A DNA stretch of 64,000 nucleotides from Rhizomys pruinosus (GCA_009823505.1 VZQC01005910.1:2212860-2276859), one strand, 5' to 3'. Shown: positions 10,979-21,692, numbered from the stretch's first letter. Notes: a model not told the origin generated them from the sequence alone. Made by a program: numbers and translations.

Positions 10979-11207
10979 TAAGTTTCATTTATTTGTTTAT
11001 TTTTATTTTATGTGTATGAGCGTATTACAGTCATGTATGTTAGTGTACTCATGTCATGCAATGCCCAAGAAAGTCAGAAGAGGGCATTGGATCCCCTGGA
11101 ACTGGGTTACTGATGGCTTTTAGCTGCCATGTGGGTACTGGGATTTGAGCATGGGTCCTCTGACAGAACAGCCAGTGTTCTTAACCACTGAGCCATCTCT
11201 CCAGGCC
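10979..11207 (-). repeat. B2 SINE (no internal duplication)
   Basis: Minus-strand B2 ending CTGAGCCATCTCTCCAGG on the right. A short CATAAATT flank is repeated. The central part has a single ACTGGGTTACTGATGG segment, so it belongs to the older B2 type. Confidence 0.88.
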
Positions 11208-11314
11208 CATAAATTGAATATCTTTATAAGTGGAATCATTCATATAGTATGCAATCCTTTGTATCTGACTTCTTTTTTTCAGTGCTATGATGTGTGACTC
11301 ATCTATCTTGTTCT

Positions 11315-11317
<3 letters not shown>

Positions 11318-11348
<31 letters not shown>

Positions 11349-11480
11349 TGAGACAGGGTTTCTTTGTAGCATGGCTGGCCTGAAACTTGCTATATAGATC
11401 AGGCTGGCCTTGAACTCACAGAGATCTGCCTGTTTCTGCCACTTGAGTGCTTGGACTAATGGTGTGTACCACCATGCATA
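11318..11480 (-). repeat. B1 SINE with (TG)n tail
   Basis: (TG)n from 11318 to 11348, then TTTGAGACAGGGTTTCTTTG to GGTGTGTACCACCATGCAT. The microsatellite probably grew from the SINE tail. Confidence 0.85.
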
Positions 11481-11654
11481 GGCATCTTGTTCTTTTATGG
11501 TGTATATTTGCACTCTCTCTAAGTTTTAGTTATTATAAATAAAACTGTTCTGAACATTCCTGTACATGTCAATTGATGGACTTTTCTACTTTCTCTTTGC
11601 ATATGTGTGGGACTGGAGCTTCTGTATCATTTAAAATACTTTTGATTATTCCAC

Positions 11655-11775
11655 CAAAATTTTATTTTGAGACATGGTTTTACTATGAGGCCCAGGATGA
11701 CCTAGAACTTGCAATATTCCTGCCTTAGCCTCCTAAACTCTGGGATTGCAGATGTACGTAATCATACTTGGCTGG
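11655..11775 (-). repeat. Old B1/PB1-type SINE
   Basis: TTTATTTTGAGACATGGTTT, CCTAGAACTTGCAATATTCC and CTCTGGGATTGCAGATGTAC follow antisense B1, with heavy divergence. Confidence 0.65.
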
Positions 11776-11779
11776 ATGT

Positions 11780-12780
11780 TCAGTTTTTTTTTTGCTATCA
11801 CTGAATTACTTTCCACTGAGGATAGGTGGAATATTTTTAAGTAGAGTAGTTGAAAATCATGACCAGTTGAAGGCAGCATCAACCATATACACTATTCACA
11901 GACCTTCTTTCCTGGAAAAAACTGAAGTTCTGTCTTATGTGTTCCTGCTCAGTAAAAGCTTTTCAAGATTGCCAACAGCATGATGGCTAGGATTTAAAAC
12001 TTTAGTAAACTCTATGGACTCTTTCAACTTAGAAATTATAGCTCACTCAGTAGGTAATTAGTAAGTAACTTTGGATTGTACATAGAGCTAGGAAATCTGT
12101 CTGCATGGAAGAAAGGCATGCATTTCTGGATTTGTTCACGATAGTTGGGAGAACTCTCCAGATAACCAAGGGCTACTCAAAATCCCCGAACTGAGGCCAA
12201 AGAAGATATACGAAGAAAATATCTGAGCAACACATACTGGTGTAATTTGGGGTTCGTTGGAGCCTAATACACAGCATCCCTGTTTCCAGCTGGAGTTCTG
12301 AACCAGCTAAGAGACAATCAGATTAGATAAAGATGTTACTATTTTTCTGAGTGAGTAGATGGAGGGGAACTCTGGAAGGAGCCAGACTCACTACCCAGGC
12401 ACAGGCAGCAGTGGGCAGGGAGGACTTTTCTCAGAGGTGGCAGAATCAAGCCCTGACGGCACAAGTGCCCAGGAGAGACATGTGTGCTCTGAGGGGGAGT
12501 TGCTGCCATGAACGAGAATGGGCTTGTCAACTCCAAATTGATTCATGTCTCCATCGTGGAGTAAGGGCAGCAGAGGAAGGCCAGCAGTGTTAGGTTCACA
12601 GAGCTTTTGCTACATAGAAGGAGACACAAGGCTTTGTGGAGAAGCCTTTGCTGCCTTTATACAGGGGGAGAATATAAAGAAAGGGTGCTCCTTCCAGGGA
12701 TGAGAGAGAGTGCTCTTCAGAAGAGAAGTGGCTGAGTCTTGCCCCAAACAAAGGGAGCCAAGGGGTGGCTGAGAAGAGAG
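11780..12780. other. Non-repeat interval, no gene seen
   Basis: Single-copy looking DNA. Overlapping frames of 65-80 codons at 12339-12593 on both strands have no start context, domain or splice pattern that I can support. Confidence 0.45.
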
Positions 12781-12784
12781 TATG

Positions 12785-13010
12785 CTTTAGACTAGAGCTT
12801 GGCAAACTGTGACCCACGGTCCAGCGCTGGCTTGTGACTCATTTCTGGAAATAAAGATGTATTAGAACACAGCTGCACTCATCTACTTACAAGTCACCCG
12901 TGACTACACTCGTGGTACAGTAGCAGAATTCAGCAGTTGAGATGGTGACCTGAAGGCTGAGATACTTGTTTTCTGGTCCTTCAGAGAGAGATGTGCTGAG
13001 CTCTGCCTTA
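12785..13010. repeat. Old DNA-transposon-like repeat (hAT/MER type)
   Basis: GAGCTTGGCAAACTGTGACC, GGAAATAAAGATGTATTAGA, ACACAGCTGCACTCATCTAC and AGCAGAATTCAGCAGTTGAG match a widespread mammalian repeat with the GGCAAACT start. The family name is left open. Confidence 0.5.
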
Positions 13011-13650
13011 GGCAGAGGTAATGTACAGAGGGGCATGGAAGAAGGCGAGAGTGTGCTAAGAAAGTGAGTCCCCAGCCTCACTTTCAAGAAATAGTTCGGA
13101 TGGACTCTGAAGCTGGAGCAGGGTGGGAGGGGTTGAGGACAGGGTAGAGCAGTGACAGATTCTGGTGTGTTCAGCAGGAGCCAGGGCCACGATGGGATTG
13201 AACAGAGGGACTCTGGGCTCTTTGAGACTTTGTGATCTTCTGCAAAGAAGGTTTATAGGCAGACAGATGAATTATATTAATTACCTGAAAATTCACATGT
13301 GTTGAATACATAGAAGTTTTTAAATTTGTGAAGAATTTCACCTGCAAGCTAAAAAGATCCGTGTGCCAGCTGTTTAGAAGGATGAAATGGACCTTTTCTC
13401 TTTTAGTGGCTTGGGAGTGGAGGCCAACAGCTGCTTCTGCTGCAAGGGAAGATGCAGGGTGATTGAGAAAGGGTACTGTTGCAGGAATACAGGTGCCAGT
13501 TAGAGTCAACATGGAAGACTGACTGGGTGAAAGGACGCAGGACTTCCACAGAGAATGAATGACGAGGAACCGAGTTGAAGAGAGGTACTGGAGGCAGAGA
13601 GGGGACCAGGATCTTGGGTCAACTTTTCTTTATAAAATAAAATATTCATT
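13010..13650. other. Non-repeat interval, no gene seen
   Basis: Single-copy looking, purine-rich in parts. The 113-codon minus frame (13171-13512) has no recognisable domain, signal peptide or membrane segment. Confidence 0.4.
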
Positions 13651-13653
13651 TCT

Positions 13654-13793
13654 GGGCTAGAGGCTCAGGGGTAAAGGTGCTTGTCTCCAAGTCTAATGAT
13701 CTGCACTTAATCCCTGGGACCTACATGGTGAAAGGAGAGAAACTACTTCTGTTAGTTGTTCTTTGACATCCGCATATGCACCAATACGCATGT

Positions 13794-13830
<37 letters not shown>
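13654..13830 (+). repeat. B3-like SINE with (CA)n tail
   Basis: GGGCTAGAGGCTCAGGGGTA is a diverged tRNA head, followed by TAATCCCTGGGACCTACATG. The 3' end grades into a perfect CA run at 13794-13830. Confidence 0.6.
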
Positions 13831-13831
<1 letters not shown>

Positions 13832-13844
13832 TGTAAAAACAATA

Positions 13845-14420
13845 AAGACATTCCTTTTCAGTACCCAGCTATAAGAACTGAATAACTACTATTGTATGAG
13901 TAACTACTACTATATGAATTTCTTCCCTTACTCATTCTGCTTCATAGGAAGATTAGCTTTACTCTTTGGCTTCTGGGCTTTTAGTCTAGGATACTGAATA
14001 GAAAAGTACTAAAGGAAGAGTAGGAGATTGGAATTGAGAAAAATTACAAATCCTAGGGTAAGGGTGAAGTGAAGAGAGCATGGAAGACTGGGCCAGAGGA
14101 CTGGAAAAGATGGGAGATGATCTTGGGCAGTCTCATGAGTAAAGCTGCAGAAGAGAGGACATGGGAGGTTTAGGGAGAGAAGGATGGACCTTTGGGACAG
14201 CCCCCAGCACCGTGCCAGTAAATAGGATGGTGAATTCAAGGCATATAAACTGTGAGTTCTGAACTGGGTTTCACTGGATGTTTTTCGACAGCTTCACTAA
14301 AGATCAGAACTGTCATTCAACTCTTAGTTGTCAAAGAGTTGTTTACATATGACACTGTGCAGAGATTAGACTAGATGTGATTAATTTTCCTTTCTAAATA
14401 TTTGTTCTGAATTTCCAGTT
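13845..14420. other. Non-repeat interval, no gene seen
   Basis: No repeat recognised. The 76-codon minus frame (14009-14239) has a hydrophobic C-terminal stretch but no family resemblance and no support as a gene. Confidence 0.4.
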
Positions 14421-14424
14421 TCAC

Positions 14425-16330
14425 TTGAACAGTTTCACTCAGGTACAATTGACATACAATAAACTGCACATGTTTAAAGCACACAGTCTGATAAAACATG
14501 ACTTAGTGGCGTCACCACAGTCGAGGATGCGAGTGGCTCCTCTCATCTTCATTCTTCCACGCCACTGTCCCCATCTTCCTGTAAGTATTAGATGAGTATT
14601 TTCTAGCATCTAATAGAGATGAAATAATATACTCTTTTTGGGTTGGGGAAGGCTGGAAGGGAAGATTCTCATTCCTTTTACTCATAATAACTATTTTGGA
14701 ATTGACACAGCCTTGTGTATCAGTAGTTTATCCTTGCTTACTATTGTGTGTTATTCTACCACATGGACAGCCCATGGAATATTTATTCATCCCTTGATAG
14801 ATACTTAAGCTGGACCCGGTTTTTGGCCATTACGATAAAGCTGTGTGTAAACTCATGATCATGTCTTAGTACAGACACGTGACATGTGCCTTTAGCTTTG
14901 CTGGGTAAATATTTGGGAACCTAGTAGGTGAGCTATGTGGTAGGTGTATGTTTAACTAGTTATGTGGTGGGTGTATGTTTAACTAGTTATGTGGTGGGTG
15001 TATGTTTAACTAGTTATGTGGTAGGTATATGTTTAACTAGTTATGTGGTAGGTATATGTTTAACTAGTTAAGAAACCATCAAGCTTTTTTTCAAAATGTT
15101 CATTCCATTTTATTTTCCCATTAGTTGTTCACCAATTTATTTGCTTTCACATTCTCACTAGCACTTGATCTGTTCAGACTTTTAAACTTTGGCAGTTTGA
15201 GTTGGAACAGAGGCCCCCACACTTTTATTTCTCTAATGATTAGCAATGTTGAACATGTGCTTATTTGACACCAATGTATCTTCTTTGATGAAGTGTCCAT
15301 TCACATCTTTTGCCCATTAAAAATGACTTACTGATTTCCTATTCCTGATTTTAAGAGTTCTTTATACATTCTAGACACAAGTCCTTTAACAGATTTTTTT
15401 TTCAGATTTTTAAAATACATTTTTTCCATTTTTGGCTTTTAATTAACAGAGCCTTTCAGAGTGAATGTTTTAAACTTTGATAAAATCTAGTTTATTGAAT
15501 TTTTTCTTTTATGGATTTAGTATCGTATATAAGAAATATTGATATATTCCAGGATTACAAAGATTTTTTTCATGTTTTCTATTGAAACTTTTATAGTTTG
15601 AGCTTCAGTTTCATGTAGTTTGAGGTTTGTGAACTAAATTATTGCCTAGAGCTTAGTGTATGAAGTAGATTGTCCTTTTCTTTTCCTTCCTCCTCCTCCT
15701 CTTCCTGCTTCTTGCTTATTGATTAGTTACATCATCATTTATTGAAAAGCCTATCTTTTCTCCACTGGATTGCTTTCACACATTTGAAAAAAAAATCCAT
15801 ATATTTATGAGTTTGTTCCTTGACTCTATTATGTTCCATTGATCTACTTGTCTGTCTTTATTCTAATATTACAGTGTCCAGATTATCATAGCTTTATAAT
15901 AAATCTTTAAGTTAGGTGTTGTTAGTTCTTCATTTTTTTTGTTCAGACTGTCTTAGCTATTCTGTCTCTGACATTTTTGTATATATTTTAGAATCAATTT
16001 GCTAATTACTAGGATTCTGATTGGCATTACATTGACTCTCTAGATCAATTTGGAAAGCATTCACATACTAATGTTATTGGTGTTCTGACTCGTGAATGTG
16101 CTTTTAAAAATTGTCTCTGTAGTTGTCTGTGATTTTCTGTGTAGGTATCACACAATCTTTGGAGAGTTATTTCTAGATATTTCATTTTTCATGGGATTGC
16201 AAATGGCATTTTTTTCAACTTGTGATTCTTTATTCCTAGTATACATAAATGTAATTGATTTCTGTGTATTGATCTTGACTCCTACGACCTTACTAAACTC
16301 ACTTATTAGTTTTAGTGGAATAATGTATTT
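14425..16330 (-). repeat. Ancient L1, antisense, long continuous fragment
   Basis: About 1.9 kb follows old mammalian L1 3'-UTR and ORF2 text in order: TACAATTGACATACAATAAA, TAAAGCTGTGTGTAAACTCA, ATCTTCTTTGATGAAGTGTC, TTTTGCCCATTAAAAATGAC, ATTGATCTACTTGTCTGTCT, TTGGCATTACATTGACTCTC. The reading frame is lost everywhere. It contains the 27-bp minisatellite at 14933-15068. Confidence 0.85.
14933..15068. repeat. 27-bp minisatellite, 5 copies, inside ancient L1
   Basis: Five head-to-tail units of TTATGTGGTGGGTGTATG followed by TTTAACTAG. The unit corresponds to the antisense L1 ORF2 phrase GGTAGGTGTATGTTTAACT, so the array arose by local amplification of L1 sequence. Units vary at GGTGGGTG/GGTAGGTG/GGTAGGTA, and variants of one kind lie side by side. 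Confidence 0.95.
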
Positions 16331-16339
16331 ATTTACTTA

Positions 16340-16425
16340 TTTATATATTCAAGCTGGGGACTGAATCCAGGATTATGCACGTTCTAGCATGTGCTCTGTT
16401 ACTGAGTCATGTCCCTAGCTTATCA
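16340..16425 (-). repeat. ID/tRNA-Ala-type SINE head, antisense
   Basis: AGCTGGGGACTGAATCCAGG, TTCTAGCATGTGCTCTGTTA and CTGAGTCATGTCCCTAGC match an antisense ID/B4 head. No B1 half follows. Confidence 0.6.
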
Positions 16426-16429
16426 GGAA

Positions 16430-16960
16430 TAAATTTTATTTTAATTAAGTTTTTGGTTAATATACAAAGGGTTTTCATTATGACCTTTTTATACCCACCT
16501 GTTTTGACACACACCGTTCTTTGTTCTGAGTTGCTGCTCCTCCGCTCCCCCGCTCCTTTCCTTGCCTCTTGCTGGTTCCCTTCCTACCTCCAAATAAGCT
16601 CCTCTTCTGCCTTCGTGTAATTTATTCTGTTATCCTTGCTTGTTGCCTCTTCCCCTGTTTAGATCTCTTCCTCCCTTTTCACAGCCCCTTTTCTACTTTC
16701 ATGTCCTACATATGTACGTATAATGTATACACATATATGTATTTACATATAGATCCTACATATGAGAGAAAATGTGATATATGTTTTTCTGCATCTGGGT
16801 TATTTTGCCCAATTCAGTGTTCTTCAGTTCTATCCATTTCCTGCCAGTGTCATAATTTCATTCTTGTTATAGCAGAATAAAATTCCATTGTATATAGGTA
16901 TCATGTTTTCTTTGTCCATTTATCTGTTGATGAGTGTCTAGACTGGCTCTGCATATATTT
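16430..16960 (-). repeat. L1 3' end and ORF2 tail, antisense
   Basis: The left edge reads as an L1 3'-UTR. The right part has GAAAATGTGATATATG, GGGTTATTTTGCCCAATTCA, TTCTATCCATTTCCTGCCAG and CCATTTATCTGTTGATGAGT, which is antisense of the ORF2 C-terminal coding end. The 81- and 103-codon plus frames are antisense shadows. Confidence 0.65.
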
Positions 16961-17512
16961 TTCTTTTACATCATTGAGACAAAGTCTTGCTGTGTAATAC
17001 ATACTTGGTACTCACAGTGTACCCCAGGTTGGACTTGAACTCACAGTAGTCTTTCTGCTTCACACTCTGAAGTTCCTTAAAAAATTACAGAGGTAAGTTC
17101 CGAGGTCTCTGGTTACAAAATCTTAATCAATTAATCAATCAATCAGCTAATAAATCATTATGTAACTTTGTTACCTTTTTTTTCTTTTTTGGTGAAAGCA
17201 TTTAAAATCAATCTTCTCAGAATGATTCAAGCATACCCTACAAAATTATTCACTATGGCTACCGTGTTGTACATTAGGGTCTCAGGGTTTGCTCATTTTG
17301 TGTAACTAAAAATTTTAAGCTTTTATCCATAATATTTCATTTCCTGCTTCTGTATAAAGCCATCCCCATAAAGCCAAACCTTGCTTTATGTATGCTTTAT
17401 TATAAAAACACCATATCCTTATTCAGTACACTGTTACTTCATTAGCATCAAATTCACAGCTAAGAGTTGTACTTTATGCTTTGAACAAAGCTTATAAAAC
17501 AATGTGCTTTCT

Positions 17513-17777
17513 GGGCTGGACAGATGGCCTAGTGGTTGAGAGCGCCGGCCGCTCTTGCAGAGGACCCGGGTTCGATCCCCAGCACCCACATGGCGGCTGA
17601 GAGCCATCTGAGACTCCAATTCCAGGAGAGCTCCAGTTCCAGGGGAATCCGACACCCTGTTCTGACCTCTGCGGCATTGCACGACATGGGTGAACAGATC
17701 TGCATGCAGACAGTACATTCATACACATACAGAAATAAATAAAAATTAAATAAATTAAAAAAAACAAAAAACAAAAA
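17513..17777 (+). repeat. B2 SINE, duplicated-core type, tail-to-tail pair member
   Basis: Complete B2: GGGCTGGACAGATGGCCTAG head, B box GGTTCGATCCCC, an internal duplicated ACTCCA(A/G)TTCCAGG motif, and an A-rich tail to 17777. Flanked by AACAATGTGCTTTCT at 17498-17512 and 17778-17792. Confidence 0.96.
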
Positions 17778-17792
17778 AACAATGTGCTTTCT

Positions 17793-18058
17793 TTTTTTTT
17801 TTTTTAATTTTTTTTTTTAAATTTATTTATTTTTATTTTTTATATGTATGAATGTATTGTCTGCATGCAGGTCTGCGCACCCGTGTCGTGCGATGCCGCG
17901 GAGGTCAGAAGAGGGTCTCGGACTCCCCTGGAACTGGAGTTCTCCTGGAACCGGAGTCGCAGACGGTTCTCAGCCGCCATGTGGGTGCTGGGGATCGAAC
18001 CCGGGTCCTCTGCAAGAGCGGTCGGCGCTCTTAACCGCTAGGCCATCCCTCCAGCCCC
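17793..18058 (-). repeat. B2 SINE, duplicated-core type, inverted partner
   Basis: Complete minus-strand B2 rich in undecayed CpG (GTCGTGCGATGCCGCGGAGG), indicating recent insertion. It is flanked by AACAATGTGCTTTCT at 17778-17792 and 18059-18073, the same target sequence as the neighbouring B2. The two A-tails face each other across about 50 bp of A/T-rich DNA. Three overlapping 60- to 104-codon frames here are SINE shadows. Confidence 0.97.
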
Positions 18059-18183
18059 AACAATGTGCTTTCTATTTGAAGCATGTCACAGCCTTCTTGC
18101 ACTCCAGTACTCTAAGCAACACTTCAACTCTGTGCTTTGGGATTATTTATCCCAGCCTTTGATGTTCAGGATTCTACTCAGCT

Positions 18184-18187
18184 GTAT

Positions 18188-18226
<39 letters not shown>

Positions 18227-18375
18227 TTTTTGGTCTTTTCAAGACAGGGTCTCCCTGTAGTCCCAACTGTCTTGGAACTCACTCTGTAGACCAGGCTGGC
18301 CTTGAACTCACAAAGATCCGCCTGCCTCTGCCTCCCAAGTGCTAGGATTAAAGGTGTGCGCCACCATGCCAGGCT
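18184..18375 (-). repeat. B1 SINE with expanded (TTTA)n tail
   Basis: Tail (TTTA)n at 18186-18230, then GGTCTTTTCAAGACAGGGTC to GCGCCACCATGCCAGGC. Flanked by TACTCAGCT at 18175-18183 and 18376-18384. Confidence 0.95.
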
Positions 18376-18967
18376 TACTCAGCTTTTTTTTTTTTTTTTT
18401 TAAACACTCCTTACATATAGTAAATTTACAAAGTCTGAAATCAAACTATAGGTTAACTGCAAAACATATTTAGGGATTTACAATTTTACCATAAGCTTGT
18501 AGATAGGTAAAAAATATAACTTTACATTCCTAAATTACATAGCAAGTTGATGTATATTTTAATGGACTTAAAAAAGATTTGTTCTTTCTCATAAATAATA
18601 GAACTGAGAAAAATAGAGTCATATACTTCAAGCTATATCTATAGCAATAACAATCAATGTGATATTATCTTTACTGACCAGTTACCCACTTTGATGGACA
18701 TATAAGGATTTGGTGTTAGGAACCACAAATGAGGGATAACATACACTGTTTTCTGAGACTGTGTTACCTCACTAAGCATAACAGCTTCCAGATCCATCCA
18801 TTTGCCTACAAATTTCATGATGTCATCCTTCTTCACTGCTGCATAGAAACTCCATTGTTTACATGTACCACATCTTCATTATTCACTCATCAGTTGAGGG
18901 ATTTGTGTCTTTTAACGGGAGGGTTCAGTCCATTGACATTTAAAGTTATTGTTGAGATATGTGTATT

Positions 18968-19131
18968 GTGGCGGCCGAGAACCATCCGAAACTCCAATTC
19001 CAGGAGAACTCCAGTTCCAGGGGAATCCGACACCCTCTTCTGACCTCTGCGGCATTGCACGACACGGGTGCACAAACCTGCATGCAGACAGTACATTCAT
19101 ACACATACAGAAATAAATAAAATTAAAAAAA
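18968..19131 (+). repeat. B2 SINE, 5'-truncated
   Basis: Begins inside the element at GCGGCCGAGAACCATCCG (no tRNA head) and carries the internal duplication and the usual B2 3' end with A-tail. GAGATATGT flanks both ends. It lies inside the minus-strand L1, beyond ORF1. Confidence 0.93.
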
Positions 19132-19149
19132 GAGATATGTATATTTGTT

Positions 19150-20186
19150 CCTATCATTTTAATTTCTGTTTACATTCTTGGTCTAACTTTGTGTTTCCAC
19201 AGCTTCATTTAGTTTCTTTCTTGAGTATAGTCATCCCTTTCTTCATCTACATTGCTTCAAGTATTTTCTGAAGGGCTCGTTTTCAGGACATGAATTCTTT
19301 CAGCCTATTCATGTCATGGAAGATTTTTCTTTCACCTTCAACTATAATAGACATTTTTGCTGGATAAAGTATTCTGGGTTGGCATATATGGTCATTTATA
19401 ACTGGGAATACTTTGGTCCAGGCTCTTCTGGCTTTCAGAGTTTGCCTTGAAAAGTCAGCTGTAATTCTGATGGGTTTTACTTTATATGTGACATTGTTTT
19501 TCTTTTGCAGCTTTCAATGTTCTCTGTTTGTTCTGTACATTTAGCATTTTTACTATGATATACTATGGGGAGTTTCTTTTCTGGTCCTGTCTCTTTGGTG
19601 TTCTGTATGCTTCTCGTATTTGTATGGGGATGTATTTTCTTAATTTGGGGAGCATTTCTTCTACAATCCTGTTGAAGATCTGGTCAATACCATTATCCTG
19701 AGATTCTTCTTTCTCTGTGCCTATGATACACAAGTTTGGTCTTTTCATGGTGTCCCACATTTCCTGCATATTCCATTCCTATATTTAATTTTTTTTTCAT
19801 AATCTTTGCTTGAGTGGTCCAGTTCTTCAACTCTACCATCCAGTCTTGTTATTCTGTTTTCTATTTCATTCATTCTATTGAGGAGCCTTTCTTCCTTTGT
19901 TTGTGGTTGGGTTGGTTTATTGAGTGTTTCACTCCTTCTTCATTTCAGCCTGACTTTTCTTCTGTATTTCTATCTCTTTTGTGAGTTCAGTCAGAAGTTT
20001 ATCCCTATTTTCTTTTAGTTCTTTTAATTTGTTTGTGTGCTCTTTAAACTCCTTGAATTCTGTGATCATGTTTATGATTGTTCTTTTTAATTCTGTGTCC
20101 TGGGTTACATCTAGGGGGTCCTCATTGTTGAACTCTTCTATAGGACTTGTAGCATTTAGTTGGGACAAATTATTTGGGTTTTTCAT
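19150..20186 (-). pseudogene. L1 ORF1 (nucleic-acid-binding protein), broken
   Basis: The start at 20186 gives MKNPNNLSQL, then a lysine/glutamate-rich stretch predicted to form the ORF1p coiled coil (ELKRTIINMITEFKEFKEH and following). A stop follows at 19929-19927. Coiled-coil text continues in another frame, then an RRM-like part with RPNLCIIGTEKEESQ and EAYRTPKRQDQKRNS (19769-19563), and a C-terminal part with LYPA-type text near 19360. Frameshifts separate the blocks, so it cannot make a full protein. The family binds RNA as a trimer. Confidence 0.85.
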
Positions 20187-20870
20187 ATTATTATTTTTTC
20201 ATTGTGATTTTGGCATGTGGATTTTGTTTGTATTCTTGATGGACCTTGGTTGTTTTCTTATTAGCTATGAAAAGCTGATTGGTCTAGGCTTAAAGCTCTC
20301 TCTTTTGCTTTTATATTGGAGGGACCAGATGGTTCTAGTCCAGCTACTCAGGAACTCCCACTGAGGCCCAAGTCAGGCATCAATCAGATAGTCTCAGGTT
20401 TCCTTCTAAGGTCTTGGCCCCTACTAACCAGCAGGCACAGCACAATTTAGGAGGCTTGCTAGGCCAAACTCTCTGGCAGTTTGCAAAGGTCTGGGACCCT
20501 ACTAAAATGAAGAGAGGTCTAGCCCTGTAGCAGCAGGAGGAGCTTCAGATGATCTCAAGCCTGGGGGATGGGCAGGGCACAGTTTGGGATCTTACCACCA
20601 TGTGAAGTTTGGGTTTAAGCACTCTCAGGCAGGCTGGAAATATCTGGACCCCTGTACCATGGGGAGGCCAGACTCAGGCACTCTTAGGTAGGCCGAATAT
20701 GACTAGACCTGTGCCAAAGGGCAGAGGAGTCTAGCCCTATAGCAATGGGAGGGACTTCAGATGGTTCCAAGGTAGGGTGATCAGGACTACAATTTGGGAA
20801 GCTCACCACCACATGGTGGCTGAATTCAGGCCCTCTCTGGTGGGCTGAAAATGTCAGAGTTGATTTTTGT
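20187..20870 (-). promoter_or_regulatory. L1 5' UTR with about 212-bp monomers
   Basis: Two similar units start at GTCTAGCCCT(G/A)TAGCA (20517 and 20729, period 212), with a further partial unit near 20400-20500. Tandem 5'-UTR monomers are the promoter units of rodent L1s. The proximal part next to ORF1 (20187 to about 20337) is shared with the plus-strand L1, and the monomer part is not. Confidence 0.7.
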
Positions 20871-20874
20871 GCAG

Positions 20875-21260
20875 GTAAGAGATACAGTTCTAGTACGATT
20901 CTTCTACATTTAGAGATCCTCTTTGCTCAGTGCTATTTGCTGAAGATGCTCTCTTTTCTCCATGTTTGCTTTTGTCATCTGTGTAAAAAATCAGGTAGCT
21001 TTAGTTGTGTAGGCTTATATCTGGGTCATCTCCTCTGTTCCACTGATCTACCTGTCTGCTTTTGTGTCAGTATTATGCTCCTTTTATTGCCATGGATCTG
21101 TAGTATAACTTGAAATCAGGTATAGTGATATCTTTAGCATTATTCTTTTTGCTCAGGATTGCTTTGGCTCTCTGAAATGTTTTGTGTTTCCATATGAATG
21201 TTAAGATTGCTGTTTTCTATTTCTGTGAAGAATGGTTTTGGAATTTTGATAGGATTTGTT
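20875..21260 (-). repeat. L1 ORF2 fragment, antisense
   Basis: TCCACTGATCTACCTGTCTG, CTGTAGTATAACTTGAAATC, TTGCTCAGGATTGCTTTGGC and TTTCTGTGAAGAATGGTTTT are antisense ORF2. It directly abuts the 5' end of the internally deleted L1. Confidence 0.8.
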
Positions 21261-21623
21261 TTTTCAAAAGAGTTGAAACAAGTCAGTAGATGTTCAATGT
21301 CTTGTTGATGGGAGCTGGATGAGACTGTCTGCTTGAGAAGAAAGCCCGGCATGGCAAGGAGGTCTGCTGGGCCTTCAGCTTTAGGCAAGACTTGATGGGA
21401 CCATCCAAATGTTTAATGTTTCAAGTTTGTCATGCAGAATTCCTTTTTTTTCTGGGGCAAAGATCATATAGACATCAATGGGCAGAAATCTAGAGACCTT
21501 CTCCTTTTAGCATACCCTTATCTTCTCCATCCAACCAGAAGGTTTTGATATTCACTGAGAAAGAAAAATAACAATCTGTACTCTCTTCCAGGATTCAGCA
21601 TAAGAATTCTGATCTTAAAGAAA

Positions 21624-21637
21624 TTTCTCTCTCTCTT

Positions 21638-21692
<55 letters not shown>
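21624..21692. repeat. (TC)n microsatellite
   Basis: Nearly pure TC dinucleotide run with early TTTC interruptions. The complementary strand is polypurine. Confidence 0.95.

Larger units (their letters stand above)
10750..11650 (-). repeat. Ancient L1, antisense, with B2 and B1 insertions
   Basis: TTTTATTGTATAAAGGCATG, CAATATAGATACCATTTCCC, TTTATAAGTGGAATCATTCA, AATAAAACTGTTCTGAACAT and CCTGTACATGTCAATTGATG follow old mammalian L1 3'-UTR/ORF2 text read antisense. It is interrupted by a B2 (10979-11207) and a B1 (11349-11480). Confidence 0.6.
18385..20870 (-). mobile_element. L1 retrotransposon, internally deleted, 5' UTR and ORF1 retained
   Basis: Minus-strand order: 5' UTR (about 20870-20187), ORF1 (20186 to about 19150), then at about 18920 an abrupt join to the last ORF2 codons (18915-18720), 3' UTR, and a T-run (18387-18401) that is the A-tail. 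Almost all of ORF2, including endonuclease and reverse transcriptase, is missing. The 3' UTR matches that of the plus-strand L1 at 31880-32220, so both belong to one L1 lineage. Confidence 0.8.

Noticed and set aside
17513..17600. tRNA-like sequence with A and B box in B2 heads, considered as tRNA genes
   Set aside because: The heads are tRNA-derived SINE promoters; they lack a full cloverleaf and continue into B2 bodies.
17844..18162. Three overlapping frames with shared peptide text also found near 19000, 25730 and 43063
   Set aside because: All are translations of B2 SINEs in different frames; the similarity is repeat identity, not a protein family.
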